From Heyndrickxia sporothermodurans (lineage in GTDB: Bacteria; Bacillota; Bacilli; Bacillales; Bacillaceae_C): a stretch of DNA of 64,000 nucleotides. Below are positions 8,943 through 18,073 of this stretch, piece by piece. The position numbers and the translations under genes are program-made. The number at the start of each line of letters is the position of its first letter. Position 1 is the stretch's first letter. The stretch is taken from the NCBI GenBank assembly GCA_018333075.1, contig BORH01000004.1, forward strand, positions 1 to 64,000, in the 5' to 3' direction. The notes under the pieces were generated by a model. It did no database searches. It worked only from the letters and a program-made list of their open reading frames with translations, and was not told the origin of the DNA.

Positions 8943-9056
8943 TTGATATTTTTTGGATTTTTAATAAATCCTATGGGCAAACACGAATTTTTGAAAAGAT
9001 GTTTCTCTTTACTAAATAGAGATACGGCTTTAAGATGTTTTAATTAAGTAAAAGAA

Positions 9057-9086
9057 AGAGCTGTCTTGACTAGTTTGGACAGCTCT
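9057..9086. terminator. Hairpin between convergent M24 and TlpA-type genes
   Basis: AGAGCTGTC (9057-9065) and GACAGCTCT (9078-9086) form a perfect 9-bp stem with a 12-base loop. AT-rich sequence flanks it on both sides, so it can serve as a bidirectional terminator between two converging genes. Confidence 0.7.
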
Positions 9087-9156
9087 ATATTATTTATTTT
9101 CTGTCAAGATCAATCCATATGTGTATAAAAGGGTGTAATTGAGCGGATTATAACTC

Positions 9157-9732
9157 TTATTTTAAATTACCGATCAACTTCTCCATCATTTCCTCATCCA
9201 TTGGACCCACGATTTTTTGTGTAATGATCCCTTTTTCGTCAATGATATAGCTTGTTGGAATGGCAAAGGCTTGATATTCTAAGCCGATTTTTCCTGACTC
9301 GTCAAGCATGATGGGAAACGTTAATCCGTAATCTTTAACAAAAGAAGTAATTTTGCTTTTCCCTTTGTCAATGCTTGTTAAGTTTACTGAGACAATTGAA
9401 ATGTTTTTGTCTTTATTTTTTTTGTGGAATTCTTCCATATGCGGCATTTCAGCTTTACATGGAGGACACCAGGTTGCCCAAAAATTTAAGATTATCTTTT
9501 GACCTCTGTAGTCTGAGAGCTTTGTTTTTTTATTATCCAAGGTAAATAGCTCGAAATCAGGAGCTTCGACACCTTGATCCAGTGTATTAGTCTTTTTTAT
9601 GGATGATTCTGATACAGGAAGATCTTTTACTTTCTTCTCTCCTGAACTAATAGAAGGTTTTAAAATGTTAATGACGATAATGATGGCAATCAAAACGATC
9701 ACAATCATAAGGAATAATTTCGACCTTTTCAT
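9157..9732 (-). CDS. TlpA/ResA-like membrane-anchored thiol-disulfide oxidoreductase
   Basis: This 191-residue protein has one N-terminal membrane anchor (~6-26) and a thioredoxin fold exposed outside the membrane. The active site is WCPPC in FWATWCPPCKAEMPHM; PDFELFTLDNKKTKLSDYRG leads into the fold, and AIPTSYIID carries the cis-Pro loop. Such proteins reduce apocytochrome c haem-site cysteines or other envelope disulfides, taking electrons from CcdA. It is the last gene of a six-gene minus-strand operon that starts with ccdA. It overlaps the upstream gene by 4 bases. Confidence 0.9.
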   Translation of the reverse strand: MKRSKLFLMIVIVLIAIIIVINILKPSISSGEKKVKDLPVSESSIKKTNTLDQGVEAPDFELFTLDNKKTKLSDYRGQKIILNFWATWCPPCKAEMPHMEEFHKKNKDKNISIVSVNLTSIDKGKSKITSFVKDYGLTFPIMLDESGKIGLEYQAFAIPTSYIIDEKGIITQKIVGPMDEEMMEKLIGNLK

Positions 9733-10340
9733 GATTGAGCATTCCCCCTTTGTATAAAGTAAGTTCCTACTATTAGACCTCCTATTGTTACGATTGATAG
9801 ATTGCTTATAGTGAGTAATTCGTTAAAAAGACTAAGCAGTAAGGATTCTAATAGAATACTTACAATGAAAAGTTTTATTGTTTCATATTTATTTTGATAG
9901 TTATTCATAATCATAAAGAATAGCAGCAATAATAGTTCAAAAATCATTGCAGTAAAGTTTTCCTTAAAAGCATGTAGTACTATTTGGTAGAGGAGGAATA
10001 ATTGCATGTATATTGGAATAAATTCGGATAAAACGGTTTGCTTTTTCTCTTTTAAGTGAAATAAAAGATAAATAGCTAAGCAAATCGTTGCCAAAAATTG
10101 TCCTTTTTCCCCACCGCTAAAATAAATAATAGAAAGGGGAGTTTTTAAGAATAGTTGATAGTTGAAAACAATGTAACTAATTTTAACTGCGATAAAATAA
10201 ACGATGATACTATTCCAGTACCAGTCTCCAATTCTTTTTTTCTTTATTAAGCGAAAGAGAATTGCACTGATCAATAACGAACAGAAAAAAGCTATGAGAT
10301 TGGTTGAAATTGTGATTCGCCAAATAGTTAGATAGCTCAC
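9729..10340 (-). CDS. Polytopic membrane protein of the thiol-redox operon
   Basis: I do not recognise this 203-residue protein with confidence. It has about six hydrophobic segments, a basic loop KKKRIGDWYW after the first helix, and a glycine-containing YFSGGEKGQF motif. The shape is loosely like prolipoprotein diacylglyceryl transferase (Lgt), but the catalytic Lgt motifs are not evident. It starts at GTG overlapping the OsmC stop (GTGA) and ends overlapping the TlpA-like start. Translational coupling in an envelope-redox operon suggests a role at the membrane in redox or lipoprotein chemistry; that is inference. Confidence 0.65.
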   Translation of the reverse strand: MSYLTIWRITISTNLIAFFCSLLISAILFRLIKKKRIGDWYWNSIIVYFIAVKISYIVFNYQLFLKTPLSIIYFSGGEKGQFLATICLAIYLLFHLKEKKQTVLSEFIPIYMQLFLLYQIVLHAFKENFTAMIFELLLLLFFMIMNNYQNKYETIKLFIVSILLESLLLSLFNELLTISNLSIVTIGGLIVGTYFIQRGNAQS

Positions 10341-10726
10341 GATTCTTTTGTCACAATCTGAAAGCGAATGTCAATACATTCAATCACAGATTGAATCATT
10401 CCACAGTTTTTAATGACTAGATCTGCTAGTTTTTTACTTAATACATCGCTTATTTGTGATTCAGTGATGACTTCAGTCATTATCGTAATTTGTTCAATCC
10501 GATTTGCTTTTTCTGAATTTCTTTCTGAACTAACATGAATATTGATTTGATCAAAACAAACTCTTCTTTTTGTTAAAATCGAACCTAACACATAGGAACT
10601 GCATCCAACTAAAGATGAAATAAAAAGTTCATATGGGCGAAATCCAAGGTCTTTGTTAGGTGATATTGAAATATTTCCGTACTCTAGATTTGCTTCAGCT
10701 TTCCCATGATTAAAAGTAAAGTTCAT
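10337..10726 (-). CDS. OsmC/Ohr family protein
   Basis: This 129-residue protein has the two redox cysteines of OsmC/Ohr peroxidases: one in SSLVGCSSYVLGS and one in VIKNCGMIQSV. The family reduces organic hydroperoxides in the cytoplasm using the Cys pair. I use the ATG at 10726, which overlaps the kinase stop (TGATG) and lies 7 bases after GGAGG; another ATG sits 3 bases upstream. Its place between CcdA/TCS genes and a TlpA-like protein fits thiol or peroxide stress management. Confidence 0.85.
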   Translation of the reverse strand: MNFTFNHGKAEANLEYGNISISPNKDLGFRPYELFISSLVGCSSYVLGSILTKRRVCFDQINIHVSSERNSEKANRIEQITIMTEVITESQISDVLSKKLADLVIKNCGMIQSVIECIDIRFQIVTKES

Positions 10727-11796
10727 CATTTGACCTCCTTATTAATAGGTATTTTTATTATGAAGCAATGATTATATCCATCCGTAGAAAGATCAATCTT
10801 ACCATTATGAGCTTCAATAATTTTTTTTGTGATTGATAATCCAAGACCTGCACCTTCTGCTTTCGTACTTCTCGAATCCTCTAACCGAAAAAACCGTTCA
10901 AAAATGAGCTCTTTCCTATCTGGATCAATCAAAATTCCTTTATGTGAAAATCGAATATGGTAATAATCTGATTCAGAGAATCCACATATTGAAAGCTTCT
11001 TTCCAATATCATAGTCAATTAAATTAGTGATTAGGTTGGAAAAAACTTGTTTCAATCCATCTTTATGACCAACAATGATAGCTGGCTCAATTTGAATATT
11101 TATGCTGTTAAATTGCTCATTTAATTGAAGCTTGAATGCAGTGACCGACTCTTCCAAAATATCTTTTACATCAAAAGTTTTAAAAGGCTTTTCTAAGAAA
11201 AATACGTCTTTTTCCCATGAATTTAATTCAGAAAGTAAATGAACGATTCTTGTAATGCGAAGTGATTCCTCAAGCAACGAACCATATAGTTCTCTATTTC
11301 CTTCAATCACATCATTATGTAATGCCTCTAGGTAACCATTTATATTCGTAAGCGGTGTTCTAAGCTCATGAGCTATATCCTTTAGCATTTCCTCACGACG
11401 CTCATATACAGTTGAAAAGGTTACTGTCATCTCATTGAAATGGTTAATAAGCTCCCCTAATTCTCCATGTGTTTGATGCTTAATTCGCGGTGGGATTTTG
11501 CCTTTTTGTATAGATTTAGCGGCATTTGATAACATATTGATCGGTTGGATCATTTTTTTAAATGAAAAAAACTGTAATGTGATAGAAGCAAGAAAAACAA
11601 TAAAAATCATCTTTATTAAAAATCCATTGAGTGTCTCAGTAAGGCTTACTCCAGTAATATGGTTATGATTGACAAGGAAACAGGCATATTCTTTTATTGA
11701 AATGGATGCGATAACAATGACAAGAATTAGGATAAGACTATTAATTGCCATAAGCTTTGATAACAATTGACTAGTTATTCTTTTCATTTGCAGCAA
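10726..11796 (-). CDS. Sensor histidine kinase with degenerate ATP-lid motif
   Basis: This 356-residue kinase has TM1 (~12-33), a short outer loop with one cysteine (C39), TM2 (~61-79), a HAMP region, and the H-box DIAHELRTP with phospho-acceptor H143. The N-box contains N254 and N258, and the G2 motif is EGAGLGLSI. The G1 motif normally DxGxG reads HKGIL (H285-L289), so the usual Asp and second Gly are missing. The small sensor loop with a single Cys could sense thiol state, which is inference. It overlaps the response-regulator gene by 26 bases; translation probably starts at TTG 11796. Confidence 0.85.
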   Translation of the reverse strand: MLQMKRITSQLLSKLMAINSLILILVIVIASISIKEYACFLVNHNHITGVSLTETLNGFLIKMIFIVFLASITLQFFSFKKMIQPINMLSNAAKSIQKGKIPPRIKHQTHGELGELINHFNEMTVTFSTVYERREEMLKDIAHELRTPLTNINGYLEALHNDVIEGNRELYGSLLEESLRITRIVHLLSELNSWEKDVFFLEKPFKTFDVKDILEESVTAFKLQLNEQFNSINIQIEPAIIVGHKDGLKQVFSNLITNLIDYDIGKKLSICGFSESDYYHIRFSHKGILIDPDRKELIFERFFRLEDSRSTKAEGAGLGLSITKKIIEAHNGKIDLSTDGYNHCFIIKIPINKEVK

Positions 11797-12487
11797 ACTT
11801 ATACCCCATTCCTCTTACCGTGTGGATATAATCAATAGGTTTTTTTTGTTTAAGTTTATCCCTTAAATTTTTTATATGCACATCAATGGTTCGATCCGTT
11901 ACATTTTTTTCATGATTTTCATAGATTGAATCAAGTATTTGCGCTCGAGAAAGAACTTGTCCTGGATGCTGCATAAATAGATGAAGCAGTTTAAATTCAA
12001 AATAGGTAAGTTCGAGCTTTTCTCCGTTTATAACGGCTTCGCCTTTAATTGGCTTAATAGTTAATCCAGTGAAGCTAAGTTTCCCGCAGCGGCTCGCTGT
12101 TCTTCGTAGAACGGCTTCGATTCGAACCATTAACTCCATTGGACTGAAGGGCTTTACGACATAATCATCAGCACCTAGCTTAAAGCCTTCAATACGGCTT
12201 TTTTCAGAAGCTTTTGCTGTCAGCATAATGATTGGAATGGGGCTTTTTAATTCGTAACGTAGCCATCGACAAATATCTTCACCACTTATACAAGGAAGCA
12301 TTAAATCAAGGATGAGGATGCACGGATCCTCCTGTTGAATTTTTATTTTTGCTTCCAAACCGTCTTTTGCCTCAAGAACCTCATAGCCTTCCTTTTCTAA
12401 ATATATTTTGACAAGATTTCGGATTTTCGGATCATCTTCAACGACTAAAACTGTCTTTCCAATTAAATCAGCATTTTGCAAAGTCAT
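11771..12487 (-). CDS. OmpR/PhoB-type response regulator
   Basis: This 238-residue regulator has a receiver domain with acidic pair VVEDDP, phospho-Asp in LILDLMLP, and conserved LTAKA and DDYVVKPF. A winged-helix DNA-binding domain follows, with ELTYFEFKLLHLFMQHPGQV and VTDRTIDVHIKNLRDKL. It is partnered with the overlapping histidine kinase. It is probably the regulator of the ccdA-TCS-osmC-tlpA operon, in which it is the second gene. Start ATG 12487 follows AAGGATGA. Confidence 0.9.
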   Translation of the reverse strand: MTLQNADLIGKTVLVVEDDPKIRNLVKIYLEKEGYEVLEAKDGLEAKIKIQQEDPCILILDLMLPCISGEDICRWLRYELKSPIPIIMLTAKASEKSRIEGFKLGADDYVVKPFSPMELMVRIEAVLRRTASRCGKLSFTGLTIKPIKGEAVINGEKLELTYFEFKLLHLFMQHPGQVLSRAQILDSIYENHEKNVTDRTIDVHIKNLRDKLKQKKPIDYIHTVRGMGYKFAANEKNN

Positions 12488-12501
12488 TCATCCTTTTTTT
12501 A

Positions 12502-13215
12502 CTAAAATATACTATAAGCGGAAAGCCACGCACTAATTTTTTGCATTTGACCAGATAAAACTAATATACCTAGTACTACCATAATCATTCCGTTAATAAA
12601 TGCTAGTTTCGATAAGTATCTATTTACTCGCTTCATTGCTTTCAATGAAAAAGTTACTACTACAGATATGATGAGGAAAGGAATAGCCATCCCTAAAGAA
12701 TATGAGGTTAACAAAATAATTCCTTGATTAAACGTATTTGTAGAACTAGCTAGTAAAAGAATGGATGATAAAGCAAGACTAACACATGGTGACCATCCAC
12801 TTGCAAATGCCATTCCTAGGGAAATGGAACGGAACAATCCTCTGCTTTTCTTTTTTCTGTTCGTAACAAATTTCTTTTCTAACATAAGAAATCTTAACTT
12901 AAATATTCCCGCCATCTGTAAACCGAAAACAATGATTAATATCCCCGCTATTTGCATGATCAACATTCGATAATTTAGAAATAGTTTTCCGAGAAAGCTA
13001 GCAGATGCTCCCATAATAATAAAAATAAAACTGAATCCAATGATAAAGCTGAATGAGCGAATAAATAATTTTTTTCGATCAACCTCTAGTTTATCTTGAT
13101 CCACTCTGCCTCCAGTTAAATGAGTAATATATGCTGGAAGCAGTGGAAAGACACAAGGTGAAAAAAAAGACAAAAATCCTGCTGCAAAAGCAAAAAATAA
13201 ACCTATATCATTCAA
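12502..13215 (-). CDS. ccdA: CcdA-type cytochrome c biogenesis / thiol-reductant transporter
   Basis: This ~237-residue DsbD-beta/CcdA membrane protein carries electrons from cytoplasmic thioredoxin across the membrane to TlpA/ResA-like proteins. It has six hydrophobic segments and the two conserved cysteine sites: SFFSPCVFPLLPAYI in the first helix and GWSPCVSLAL in the fourth. I start it at TTG 13215, 7 bases after AGGAGG; the ATG at 13233 lies in front of the ribosome site. It is the first gene of the minus-strand redox operon and is divergent from the M20 gene. Confidence 0.88.
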   Translation of the reverse strand: MNDIGLFFAFAAGFLSFFSPCVFPLLPAYITHLTGGRVDQDKLEVDRKKLFIRSFSFIIGFSFIFIIMGASASFLGKLFLNYRMLIMQIAGILIIVFGLQMAGIFKLRFLMLEKKFVTNRKKKSRGLFRSISLGMAFASGWSPCVSLALSSILLLASSTNTFNQGIILLTSYSLGMAIPFLIISVVVTFSLKAMKRVNRYLSKLAFINGMIMVVLGILVLSGQMQKISAWLSAYSIF

Positions 13216-13414
13216 GCTGTCCCCTCCTTTCATAGTAGAGAGTATATGGGGAGATTGTTAAGGTTTTATTAAGATTTTCCTTATTTTAAAAATCGGATAA
13301 GAATTTTAATTTTAATTTTTTAGAATATATTTATTTATAAATCAATTTATCTTTGTTATCCTTATTTTCATATCTTAAAACAACAATTACATAGAATGGA
13401 GTGTTTTTTACATT

Positions 13415-14737
13415 ATGGTTGATGTTGATCAATGGGCAGAAGATATATATTCAGAAATGGTGGAATGGAGAAGAGATATTCATAAGCACGCAGAGTCGGG
13501 CTGGCTTGAATTTCGTACGGCCTCTCTAGTTGCTGAAAAGCTCGAAAAATGGGGATACGAAATCAAAATTGGAAAAGAAGTTATAGATGAGAAATCGAGA
13601 ATGGGTGTTCCAACCGAGGCAGTGTTGCGTCAGCATGAAGAACGGGCTCGTAAGCAGGGGGCGAATGAGAGATGGCTAGAATTTGTAAAAGGAGGCTACA
13701 CCGGAGTAGTAGGAATTTTAGATACTGGTCGTCCTGGGCAAACGATAGGCTTACGCTTTGATATGGACGCACTCGATCTTAATGAATCAAAGGAAGTGGA
13801 TCATATTCCTTTTTCACATGGTTTTCGTTCCATTAATGAAGGAATGATGCATGCATGTGGTCATGATGCCCATACTACGATTGGACTAGGGCTAGCCAAG
13901 CTATTTTCGGAGATAAAGGAAGAACTAACTGGAAAGATTAAATTGATTTTCCAACCAGCAGAGGAAGGTGTTCGTGGAGCAAAGTCAATGGTTGCTGCAG
14001 GGGTCTTAGATGATGTAGATGTATTTGTTGCGACCCATATCGGTACAGGTGTGCCACTTGGACACTTTGTTTGCGGGAATAATGGCTATCTATCTACGAC
14101 AAAGCTTGATGTAACTTATACGGGTGTAGCATCACATGCTGGTGGAAAGCCTGAGGAAGGGAAAAATGCCTTACTTGCTGCTGCTACGGCAATTCTTAAT
14201 TTGCATGGAATCCCTCGTCATAGTGAAGGAAATTCACGCATTAATGTTGGGGTTCTTCAGGCTGGGACTGGAAGAAATATTATTCCATCCTCAGCCACCT
14301 TTAAGCTTGAAACGCGTGGTGATACATCCGAAGTAAATGAGTATATCCTAAAGAACGCTATAAATATTATAAAGGGGACGGCGATGGCCCACCAGGTTGA
14401 TGTCAATATTGAAGTTGTTGGGGAAGCGAAGGCATGTGAATGTAGTACTAAGCTTGTTGATTTTGTAGGTGAGACAGTAAAAAATGTATCAGAAATTACC
14501 AATGTTCAATTGCTGTCAACAGATTGTGCAGGTTCAGAAGATGCGACTTATATGATGGAAAAGGTTAAAAACAATGGTGGATTAGCGACCTATGTTGTCG
14601 TTGGTACTACGATTGCAGCGGGACATCATAATGAAAAATTTGATATTGATGAGTATGGGATGAAAATTGGTATAAAGGCACTGGCTCAAGTGGTCATTCA
14701 TTCTAAAAGGTTAAGTCAGCATCAAACATTAGTCTAA
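13415..14737 (+). CDS. M20 amidohydrolase, AbgA-like
   Basis: This 440-residue metal-dependent amidohydrolase hydrolyses an N-acyl or aminobenzoyl-type amide. It starts with WRRDIHKHAESGWLEFRT. The metal-ligand block is MMHACGHDAHTT, followed by FQPAEEGVRGAKSM, VATHIGTG and the C-terminal AGHHNEKFD. The long insert before GGYTGVVGILDTGRPG and the DMDALDL motif are typical of AbgA (aminobenzoyl-glutamate hydrolase subunit A). No AbgB partner is adjacent, so the natural substrate may be another N-acyl dipeptide. The start ATG has a weak, distant ribosome site (AATGGAG). It leads a peptide-catabolic stretch. Confidence 0.82.
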   Translation: MVDVDQWAEDIYSEMVEWRRDIHKHAESGWLEFRTASLVAEKLEKWGYEIKIGKEVIDEKSRMGVPTEAVLRQHEERARKQGANERWLEFVKGGYTGVVGILDTGRPGQTIGLRFDMDALDLNESKEVDHIPFSHGFRSINEGMMHACGHDAHTTIGLGLAKLFSEIKEELTGKIKLIFQPAEEGVRGAKSMVAAGVLDDVDVFVATHIGTGVPLGHFVCGNNGYLSTTKLDVTYTGVASHAGGKPEEGKNALLAAATAILNLHGIPRHSEGNSRINVGVLQAGTGRNIIPSSATFKLETRGDTSEVNEYILKNAINIIKGTAMAHQVDVNIEVVGEAKACECSTKLVDFVGETVKNVSEITNVQLLSTDCAGSEDATYMMEKVKNNGGLATYVVVGTTIAAGHHNEKFDIDEYGMKIGIKALAQVVIHSKRLSQHQTLV

Positions 14738-14765
14738 TTCGAATACTAATAAGGGAGTTAAGATA

Positions 14766-16550
14766 ATGATCTATCAAGATGAGTTACTAGAATATCTAAA
14801 GGTGAATACAGCGTATAAATCCCAAGCAATTCCTGGGAATGAAGGCTTCACATTTATCTCGAAGCGAACAGGGATGCCACAAATTTGGACATTAGATGAG
14901 CAGCAAAATCCTGTTCAATATGTGAAAACAAAGGATCGCCCATTAAGCATTCACCATTCACAAAATGGTGAAATGACAGTGATTGGTATGGATTGCGAGG
15001 GGAATGAGAAACAGCAAATCTATTTGTATAATAAAAAGCAGAATAAACTAGAGACGTTAGTAGAGTCTTTAGATCATTTTCATTATATTGGTGGATGGTC
15101 TCCTGACGGAAAGCTTATCTCTTATTCTAGTAATCGTCGCCAACCAGGTTATTTTGATGTATTTACTGTAAATGTTGATACAAAAGAGGTAAATAAGGTT
15201 TATTCATTTGATGGGAATTGCACCCCACTAAGCTGGATCGATCAGGAGAATATTTTTATAAGCATCTCTGAATCTAATATTGATAGTACCATCTATCGTT
15301 TGAATATAAAAACGAATGAGAGAACGAGAATTGGTGAAGAGAATGTTTTAGCTCGATATCAATCTATTGTCATGCTGAAAAATAAAGAGGAAGGATATGT
15401 ACTGACAGATTTCAGGGAGGAAACAGTATATGTGGCTCGATTTTCCTTTCAACATCCAGACAAATTAGAAAAGCTTCTTTATTGGAAGAATTGGGATGTT
15501 GAAGAATTGAAGAAATCTCCACATGAAGAATATCTTGCATTAACAGTGAATGAAGGAGGAATATCAAGGCTATGGCTCTATCATACTAATACGAATGTAA
15601 AAGAACAAATAAGTGATATCCCTGAAGGGGTGATTGAGTCTATTTCATGGCTAAATTCCGATGAATTCATCTTTACGGTAAAAGCACCAACTATCCCAGG
15701 GGATATTTGGAAATATACTCTTTCCTCAAAAGAGCTAAAACGATTAACCTTTTTCAGTCAATCAAGGGTAATTAGTGAAAACGGGCAAAATCCTGACATT
15801 TGTACCTTTCACTCGTTTGATGAATTAGAGGTGCCCTATTTCTTTTATCATAAAGGAAACACCAAAAATAAACCAACAGTCATTTATGTCCATGGTGGAC
15901 CTGAGGGACAATCCAAAGTAGATTTTAATCCAGTTATCCAATATCTAGTCCATCAAGGCTTTGCGGTTGCTGTACCAAATGTTCGAGGCAGTAATGGCTA
16001 TGGCCGAAGCTATTTACAATTGGACGATGCTAGAAAACGGATGGACTCCGTGAAAGATCTTGAATGGCTAGTAAAGGATCTTATTCACACACATCAGGTG
16101 GATCCAAAGCATATTGGAATAATGGGACGCAGCTACGGTGGCTTTATGGTATTAGCTGCACTTACACACTATCCGGATTTATGGGCTGCAGGAGTGGATA
16201 TTGTAGGTATCTCCCATTTAAAAACAATGCTAGAAAATACGGGGGAATGGAGAAGGCGTTTAAGGGAATGTGAGTATGGATTTCTAGATAAAGATGTTCC
16301 TTTTTTTGAAGAAATTGCACCATTGCATCATTCTCATAAAATAAAGGCACCTCTCTTTATTTTCCATGGAAGAAATGATACACGTGTACCAGTAAGTGAA
16401 TCAGAGCAAATCGTTGAGAAAATGACGGCGCAAAATCAAGATGTAGAAATGATTATATTTGAAGATGAGGGTCATCAGACAGAAAGATTAATTAATCATA
16501 TAACCATGCATAAGAATACGATTGAATTTTTTATCAAGCATTTAAAATAA
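14766..16550 (+). CDS. S9 family serine peptidase (acylaminoacyl-peptidase type)
   Basis: This 594-residue cytoplasmic peptidase has an N-terminal beta-propeller-like half with WD-type SPDGKLISYSSNRR, then an alpha/beta hydrolase domain (~345-594). The triad is S456 in GRSYGGF, D538 in GRNDTRVP and H570 in DEGHQTER; PTVIYVHGGPEGQ supplies the oxyanion loop. There is no signal peptide, so it should act on short peptides inside the cell. It follows the M20 gene by 28 bases (RBS AAGGGAG) and ends at a strong terminator, so the two likely form one operon. Confidence 0.88.
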   Translation: MIYQDELLEYLKVNTAYKSQAIPGNEGFTFISKRTGMPQIWTLDEQQNPVQYVKTKDRPLSIHHSQNGEMTVIGMDCEGNEKQQIYLYNKKQNKLETLVESLDHFHYIGGWSPDGKLISYSSNRRQPGYFDVFTVNVDTKEVNKVYSFDGNCTPLSWIDQENIFISISESNIDSTIYRLNIKTNERTRIGEENVLARYQSIVMLKNKEEGYVLTDFREETVYVARFSFQHPDKLEKLLYWKNWDVEELKKSPHEEYLALTVNEGGISRLWLYHTNTNVKEQISDIPEGVIESISWLNSDEFIFTVKAPTIPGDIWKYTLSSKELKRLTFFSQSRVISENGQNPDICTFHSFDELEVPYFFYHKGNTKNKPTVIYVHGGPEGQSKVDFNPVIQYLVHQGFAVAVPNVRGSNGYGRSYLQLDDARKRMDSVKDLEWLVKDLIHTHQVDPKHIGIMGRSYGGFMVLAALTHYPDLWAAGVDIVGISHLKTMLENTGEWRRRLRECEYGFLDKDVPFFEEIAPLHHSHKIKAPLFIFHGRNDTRVPVSESEQIVEKMTAQNQDVEMIIFEDEGHQTERLINHITMHKNTIEFFIKHLK

Positions 16551-16580
16551 GGGTGTCCGATTGGACACCCTTTAATCTTT
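16551..16580 (+). terminator. Terminator after the S9 peptidase gene
   Basis: GGGTGTCC (16551-16558) and GGACACCC (16563-16570) form an 8-bp perfect stem with a 4-base loop, followed by TTTAATCTTT. It starts immediately after the stop codon. Confidence 0.75.
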
Positions 16581-16593
16581 GGAATAGTCATTT

Positions 16594-16726
16594 GGACACT
16601 TTAAACGGAAACTCGGGCACTACGCTTGGAAAGACGGGCACTTTAAACAAAAATTTGGGCACTATGCTTCGAAAGTAAGTCACTTCCACCAAAGACATGG
16701 CCACTTCGTTCAAATACTCGTCCGAT
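16594..16726. repeat. Six-unit 21-bp tandem repeat (GGGCACT core)
   Basis: The core GGRCACT/GGGCACT recurs at 16594, 16615, 16636, 16657, 16678 (AGTCACT) and 16699 (GGCCACT), exactly 21 bases apart, with a decayed seventh at 16720. Read in the plus frame each unit encodes a heptad such as GHFKQKF or GHYASKV. A stop (TAG) lies upstream in that frame and there is no start or ribosome site, so translation is not supported. It lies between two convergent genes. Confidence 0.8.
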
Positions 16727-16742
16727 ATACTCCCAAAATTAA

Positions 16743-17888
16743 TTATTCCATCTTTTCAAACACACATTCACCATTAATAAATGTTTGGAGAACGGAAGAG
16801 CGTAAATCAAATGGATCTCCATTCCAAACAACAAAGTCTGCATCCTTTCCAGTTTCAATGGATCCGACCTGCTTTTCTACTCCAAGGTGCTTGGCCGCAT
16901 TTAGCGTAATTGCTTTTAATACCGCTTCTTCAGATATGCCATTTTTCACTGCAAGAATGGCGCTCGTCATTAGGTGTTCAATTCCAACAACAGGGTGATC
17001 TGTCGTAATTGAAAATGGAATTCCTGCCTTTTCAAGTGCTTTTAATGTATGCCAGCCTTTATCTGCCAACTCTACTTTGGATCGTGAAGACATAGTTGGA
17101 CCTACTGAAACTTTGACATCATGCTGGGCGATGAATTCAGCAATATGGTGGCCCTCAGTACAGTGCTCAATTGTTACATCGATATCAAATTCCCGTTTTA
17201 ATCGAAGCACGGTTACAATATCATCTGCTCTATGAGCGTGGACACGAAGTGGAATTTCTTTTCTTAACACCTTACTGATATTTTCTAGCTCTAAATTACG
17301 TTCGACATCTCCAGTACCTATTTTTAATTGGTAATTGGTTGCTTGAATTAATTTTTCTCTTAAGCGTGCAGCAATTCCCATTCTTGTAACTGCCAATCGA
17401 TTTTTTGGTCCATGAACCGTTTTTGGATTTTCACCTGTAGCAGCCTTTAATCCCGAAGGTTCTCTAAGAATCATTTGATCAACAATATGACCCTGAGTTT
17501 TTAACACAACCATTTCACCACCAATAATATTGGCGCTTCCAGGCATAATTTGTACTGTAGTCACACCAGCTTTGCGCGATTCTGCAAAACCAGCTTCACG
17601 AGGATTTATTCCATCTAATGCTCGAACCTGAGCGGTTACCTCACAACTTGTTTCATTGAAGTCATGTCCTTCTTTTCCTAGACCCTCTTCATGAACTCCT
17701 AAATGGGTATGTACATCAATTAAACCAGGAGTAACAATCTTTCCTTGTAAATCAATCACTTCTGCTTTTTCAGGAATACTGTTAGATGCACCCACTTGTT
17801 CAAATTGACCCTCCTTTACAAAAAAATCCCCCTTTTCGATAATTTCTCCAGTACCTAAAAAGATTTTTGCATTTGTAAAAAAATACAT
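16743..17888 (-). CDS. Metal-dependent amidohydrolase (imidazolonepropionase-like)
   Basis: This 381-residue hydrolase of the amidohydrolase superfamily has a small beta-sandwich at both ends and a TIM barrel. The metal motifs are HTH in TPGLIDVHTHLG, then HAHRADD, IEHCTEGH, and Asp in TTDHPVV. I start it at ATG 17888 behind GGGAGG; the frame stays open to 17954 without a ribosome site. Family members cleave cyclic amides, dipeptides or prolidase-type substrates; among peptidase neighbours a peptide or cyclic imide substrate is likely. It is convergent with the S9 gene and divergent from the Lrp gene. Confidence 0.85.
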   Translation of the reverse strand: MYFFTNAKIFLGTGEIIEKGDFFVKEGQFEQVGASNSIPEKAEVIDLQGKIVTPGLIDVHTHLGVHEEGLGKEGHDFNETSCEVTAQVRALDGINPREAGFAESRKAGVTTVQIMPGSANIIGGEMVVLKTQGHIVDQMILREPSGLKAATGENPKTVHGPKNRLAVTRMGIAARLREKLIQATNYQLKIGTGDVERNLELENISKVLRKEIPLRVHAHRADDIVTVLRLKREFDIDVTIEHCTEGHHIAEFIAQHDVKVSVGPTMSSRSKVELADKGWHTLKALEKAGIPFSITTDHPVVGIEHLMTSAILAVKNGISEEAVLKAITLNAAKHLGVEKQVGSIETGKDADFVVWNGDPFDLRSSVLQTFINGECVFEKME

Positions 17889-18033
17889 TGTAGAAACCTC
17901 CCGAATTTTTATAAAAATTGTTGATTTCTGAAAAATATAAATATATAATACCATTTATATTCCTGTTAATGATATTAAAAAGCAAAATAAGTAATAGAAA
18001 ATGGATAGAATTTCTGAATAAATTGCTGTTTTA

Positions 18034-18060
18034 TAGTACATAAGTATGACCGTCGTACTA
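18034..18060 (+). promoter_or_regulatory. Inverted repeat just upstream of the Lrp gene
   Basis: TAGTAC (18034-18039) and GTACTA (18055-18060) flank a 15-base spacer immediately before the ribosome site of the Lrp gene. This is a candidate autoregulatory operator in the shared intergenic region; the role is inferred from location only. Confidence 0.4.
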
Positions 18061-18073
18061 TTGGAGGGAATTC

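Noticed and set aside
16594-16726. CRISPR-like array
   Set aside because: Units are 21 bases with no unique spacers between conserved repeats, so it is a simple tandem repeat.
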